A DNA stretch of 64,000 nt, from contig CANLXL010000002.1 in assembly GCA_947495125.1 (NCBI GenBank), positions 558,001 through 622,000 of the forward strand, given 5' to 3'. This DNA comes from an uncultured Flaviramulus sp. Its GTDB lineage: Bacteria; Bacteroidota; Bacteroidia; Flavobacteriales; Flavobacteriaceae. A program made the translations under genes and the position numbers. Positions 61,446-64,000 of the stretch are shown here, one piece after another (position 1 is the stretch's first letter; each line of letters starts with the position of its first letter). The notes below the pieces were generated by a model, which had not been told where the DNA came from, did not search any database, and was given only the letters and a program-made list of their open reading frames with translations.

Positions 61446-63060
61446 TTTTTCTAACACGTCTAAGATCCAAAAAGTCAATAGGATTTATGCCCAAACCAGT
61501 CACATTTTTTCTTGTAAAACGAATGACTTCATCATAATATAAAGGCACCATGATTGCTTTTTGCATGGCCAAGGAGTCCATAGTAGTATATAAATGCTTG
61601 CGTTCCTCTATATCTGCGACTGCAAAGGCTTTGTTATATAGACTATCAAACAATGTGCTCTTATAATGAAAATAATTTGAACCGTTTGGCGCAAAATTTT
61701 TGCTATAGAATATGGATAAATAGTTCTCCGCATCCAGATAATCAGCAATCCAGGAGCTTCTAAACAGATCGACCTTACCATTAGATCTTGCCGACCTTAA
61801 AGAGGCTTCCGGCATAACATCGACATTAATGGTTAATCCTGATTTTTCAAGTTCTCGTTGTATAAATTCACAATAACTCAAGTAATTACTGGTTGTCGTT
61901 AATGTAATTTCAGGTTTTGAAATACCACTTTCCTTTTTAAACTGCTCCACAAGTTGTTTGGCTTTCTCCGGTTGGTAAGAAAACCCCAGAGACGCATTAT
62001 GCCCCGGTAATCCCTTCGGAATGAATCCGCCATTCGCCGGATTACCAATACCATTACGCAAATAGATGATCATTTTTTTTCGGTCAAATCCATAGTTTAT
62101 GGCTTTTCGTATCAGTTCGGATTGTATTTCCGGGGTTTTAGAGTCCAAATAAAATCCTAGATATTCAGAATTTAAATAAGGTCCCCGAATCATATTTACA
62201 GATTCAGCGTAGGTAGATCTTAACCTGCCATCAGCAGTGAGCAGTTCATCTTTATACGAAGCATCCAAACTATTTAAAAAATCGATATTACCTTGTGCGA
62301 ATTGTAAAAACTCACTTTGCTTATCGGGTAAAAAAGTGATGGCAACAGATTCTAAGTAGGGCAGAGAATTACCTTCTTCATCTTTCTCAAAATAGTGATG
62401 GTTCTTTCTGAAAATAAGTTTTATGTTCTCCTCCCAACGCTTAAACTTGAATGGTCCGGTACCAATAGGATGCGATCTGAATTCTGTGCCATAATGTTCT
62501 GCAACTTCTTTAGGAACTACCGAACAATACTTCATACTTAATAGTCCAATGAATGCCGGAAAAGGCTGTTTTAATTTTATTTGAAAAAGAGTGTCGTTAA
62601 GGGCTTTAAAGTCATCAACTTTATTTAAAACCCAACCTCCCGGAGCCGCAATTTTTTCATCCCGTAAACGGTTTAAACTATATTCAAAGTCTTTGGCTAC
62701 AACAGTTCTTGTTGAGTCCTTTCCAAATAAAGGATGCTTATGAAAATAAACGTCCTTACGTAAGGAAAATGTGTATTCCAGACCGTCTTCTGAAATTGTC
62801 CAGTATTTAGCAATACTGGGTAAAATGTTTAAATTATCATCGAGTTGTACCAAACCGTTAAATAATTGGTTCGCAACCCGGGTATCTTGCAATGTTCTTG
62901 AAAATGCAGGGTCCAGGGTATTTATGTTGGCGTACTCATTATACCTAAAAACAAGTTGTTCCTTATCGGTATTGGAATTACTTCTGCAGTTAAACAATAA
63001 TAAAACCGCACAACCAATTGATAAATAGTTGGTTAATTGTTTTAAAACTTGTTTTATCAT
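61432..63060 (-). CDS. Peptide-binding lipoprotein of an ABC importer (SBP family 5)
   Basis: A 542-residue lipoprotein with a lipobox at FNC (Cys25) in a Bacteroidetes-style N terminus. It belongs to the DppA/OppA family: YANINTLDPAFSRT, YTFSLRKDVYFHKHPLFG, GTGPFKFKRWEENIKLIFRKN and DYLDAENYLSIFYSKN. It should bind oligopeptides for uptake. The matching permease and ATPase genes are not in the window. It is divergent from mtaB. A 12-base palindrome (63063-63074) precedes the start. Confidence 0.88.
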   Translation of the reverse strand: MIKQVLKQLTNYLSIGCAVLLLFNCRSNSNTDKEQLVFRYNEYANINTLDPAFSRTLQDTRVANQLFNGLVQLDDNLNILPSIAKYWTISEDGLEYTFSLRKDVYFHKHPLFGKDSTRTVVAKDFEYSLNRLRDEKIAAPGGWVLNKVDDFKALNDTLFQIKLKQPFPAFIGLLSMKYCSVVPKEVAEHYGTEFRSHPIGTGPFKFKRWEENIKLIFRKNHHYFEKDEEGNSLPYLESVAITFLPDKQSEFLQFAQGNIDFLNSLDASYKDELLTADGRLRSTYAESVNMIRGPYLNSEYLGFYLDSKTPEIQSELIRKAINYGFDRKKMIIYLRNGIGNPANGGFIPKGLPGHNASLGFSYQPEKAKQLVEQFKKESGISKPEITLTTTSNYLSYCEFIQRELEKSGLTINVDVMPEASLRSARSNGKVDLFRSSWIADYLDAENYLSIFYSKNFAPNGSNYFHYKSTLFDSLYNKAFAVADIEERKHLYTTMDSLAMQKAIMVPLYYDEVIRFTRKNVTGLGINPIDFLDLRRVRKTIPQ

Positions 63061-63062
63061 AT

Positions 63063-63083
63063 AACTTATAAGTTGTAAATTTG
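63063..63083. promoter_or_regulatory. Palindrome and plus-strand -7 element upstream of mtaB
   Basis: AACTTATAAGTT (63063-63074) is a perfect palindrome two bases before the SBP gene start. On the plus strand TAAATTTG (63076-63083) matches TAnnTTTG and is followed by GCA, so it may be the mtaB promoter, with a leader of about 140 bases. No good -33 element was found. Confidence 0.35.
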
Positions 63084-63231
63084 CACGCCAATATTGTATT
63101 AAGCGCCGTAGGATAATTTCTGATAGCTTGTTCTTAGCACTTTCAGGATAACAAATGTAAAGGTAAATTTTATAAGATGCTGAAATGCTGAAATAAATTC
63201 GGTAAAAGTAGATTTTGAATTACAAAAATAA

Positions 63232-64000
63232 ATGAAAAATAAAGTAGCATTTTATACATTGGGCTGTAAACTCAATTTTTCTGAGACTTCAACCATCGCC
63301 AGAAGCTTTGGCAATGAAGGTTTCGATCGTGTTGATTTTTCTGAAAAAGCCGAGATATATGTTGTTAATACATGTTCGGTTACAGAGAATGCCGATAAAC
63401 GATTTAAAACTATTGTAAAGCAGGCTCAAAAAAACAACCCTAAAGCTTTTGTTGTGGCCATAGGGTGTTATGCACAGCTAAAACCAAATGAATTGGCCGA
63501 TGTGGATGGTGTGGATTTGGTTCTTGGTGCAACCGAAAAATTCAATGTTACAGGATATATAAACGATCTGTTAAACCAGCCTGAGCGCAATCGGGGAGCA
63601 GGAGAAGTACATTCTTGTGACATTGAAGATGCCGATTTTTATGTGGGCTCTTATTCTATTGGAGACCGAACACGTGCCTTTTTAAAAGTACAGGATGGTT
63701 GCGATTATAAATGTACGTATTGTACAATTCCCTTGGCGCGAGGAATCTCCCGAAGTGATACTTTAGAAAATGTTTTAAATAATGCTAAAGAAATTTCAGC
63801 ACAAAATATAAAGGAAATTGTTTTAACAGGAGTTAATATTGGGGATTATGGGAAAGGAGAGTTTGGTAATAAAAGACATGAACATACCTTTTTAGATTTG
63901 GTTACGGCATTGGATAAGGTGGATGGTATTGAACGCTTGCGAATTTCATCAATTGAGCCCAATCTTTTAAAGAATGAAACTATAGATGTGGTTTCTAAAT
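63232..64000 (+). CDS. mtaB: tRNA ms2t6A37 methylthiotransferase (3' end missing)
   Basis: The start is the ATG at 63232 (MKNKVAFYTLGCKLNFSETS). The frame runs past the window end, and 256 codons are visible. The N-terminal MTTase domain begins with the Cys of TLGCKLNFSE, and further cysteines lie at NTCSVTENAD and AIGCYAQ. The radical-SAM cluster motif is KVQDGCDYKCTYCTIPLARG. KLN after the first Cys, where MiaB usually has QMN, favours MtaB (YqeV). It adds a methylthio group to t6A37 of tRNA. Confidence 0.9.
   Translation, partial: MKNKVAFYTLGCKLNFSETSTIARSFGNEGFDRVDFSEKAEIYVVNTCSVTENADKRFKTIVKQAQKNNPKAFVVAIGCYAQLKPNELADVDGVDLVLGATEKFNVTGYINDLLNQPERNRGAGEVHSCDIEDADFYVGSYSIGDRTRAFLKVQDGCDYKCTYCTIPLARGISRSDTLENVLNNAKEISAQNIKEIVLTGVNIGDYGKGEFGNKRHEHTFLDLVTALDKVDGIERLRISSIEPNLLKNETIDVVSK

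Noticed and set aside
63084-63231. A possible RNA gene or riboswitch in the long leader before mtaB
   Set aside because: No stable structure, terminator or known aptamer pattern could be recognised.

Overview
The window looks like a chromosomal segment of a marine-type Flavobacteriaceae bacterium (Bacteroidota). The sequence is AT-rich. Many promoters fit the Bacteroidetes -7 element TAnnTTTG. The cbb3 oxidase has a fused CcoNO subunit, ribosomal protein L31 is of type B, and there are sulfatases and many lipoproteins with Bacteroidetes-style lipoboxes. I saw no tRNA, rRNA, CRISPR array, transposase or prophage. Both ends cut genes: hemN on the left and mtaB on the right. No gap between genes exceeds about 300 bases.

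Layout. 1-2.1 kb: hemN (5' end missing) and a tandem universal stress protein. 2.1-7.2 kb: a minus-strand TetR, ABC, HlyD, TolC exporter operon with a palindrome in the TetR promoter; the ABC ATPase domain is strikingly degenerate. 7.3-16.9 kb: a complete cbb3 oxidase locus (ccoI; ccoS-ccoNO-ccoQ-ccoP-ccoG-ccoH-SafE-like) beside a divergent Crp/FNR regulator. Two near-identical FNR-type boxes lie at identical spacing from the -7 elements of the ccoS and ccoI promoters, which suggests local oxygen control. 17-24.5 kb: a sortilin/BNR-repeat exported protein, a YdeI-like protein, M1 and M28 peptidases and a DUF6265-type protein. 24.6-34.1 kb: a beta-oxidation operon (MarR, FadB-like, thiolase, four-helix-bundle ORF, acyl-CoA dehydrogenase) under a 28-bp palindrome, a GH18 lipoprotein and an acyl-CoA ligase. 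34.1-37.6 kb: two Cys-type sulfatases. 37.8-44.6 kb: purL, fructosamine kinase-like, DHFR-like and RsmB-like genes.

44.6-51.6 kb is the most interesting part. An ECF sigma factor, a small one-helix membrane protein (probable anti-sigma) and a membrane-anchored Spy/CnrX-like sensor are followed by an EF-hand protein, a CotH-kinase lipoprotein, a 68-aa membrane protein, a YHYH lipoprotein, a MORN/YwqK-like lipoprotein, an SCO protein and a Ycf48-like lipoprotein. Four promoters in this block share CAAGTTT-N13-CATCTAA with exactly the same spacing, and hairpin terminators divide the block into units. It appears to be a self-contained ECF regulon. Facing it at 51.6-53.2 kb is a second sigma/membrane protein/Spy-like triad with its own, different duplicated promoter motif.

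53.4-64 kb is housekeeping: an MsbA-like ABC exporter, phosphosugar mutase, GT2 glycosyltransferase, DUF4199 protein, L31, GlmU-like protein, PD40 protein, a peptide-binding lipoprotein and mtaB. Functions come from motif recognition without database searches; promoter and operator calls are pattern-based.
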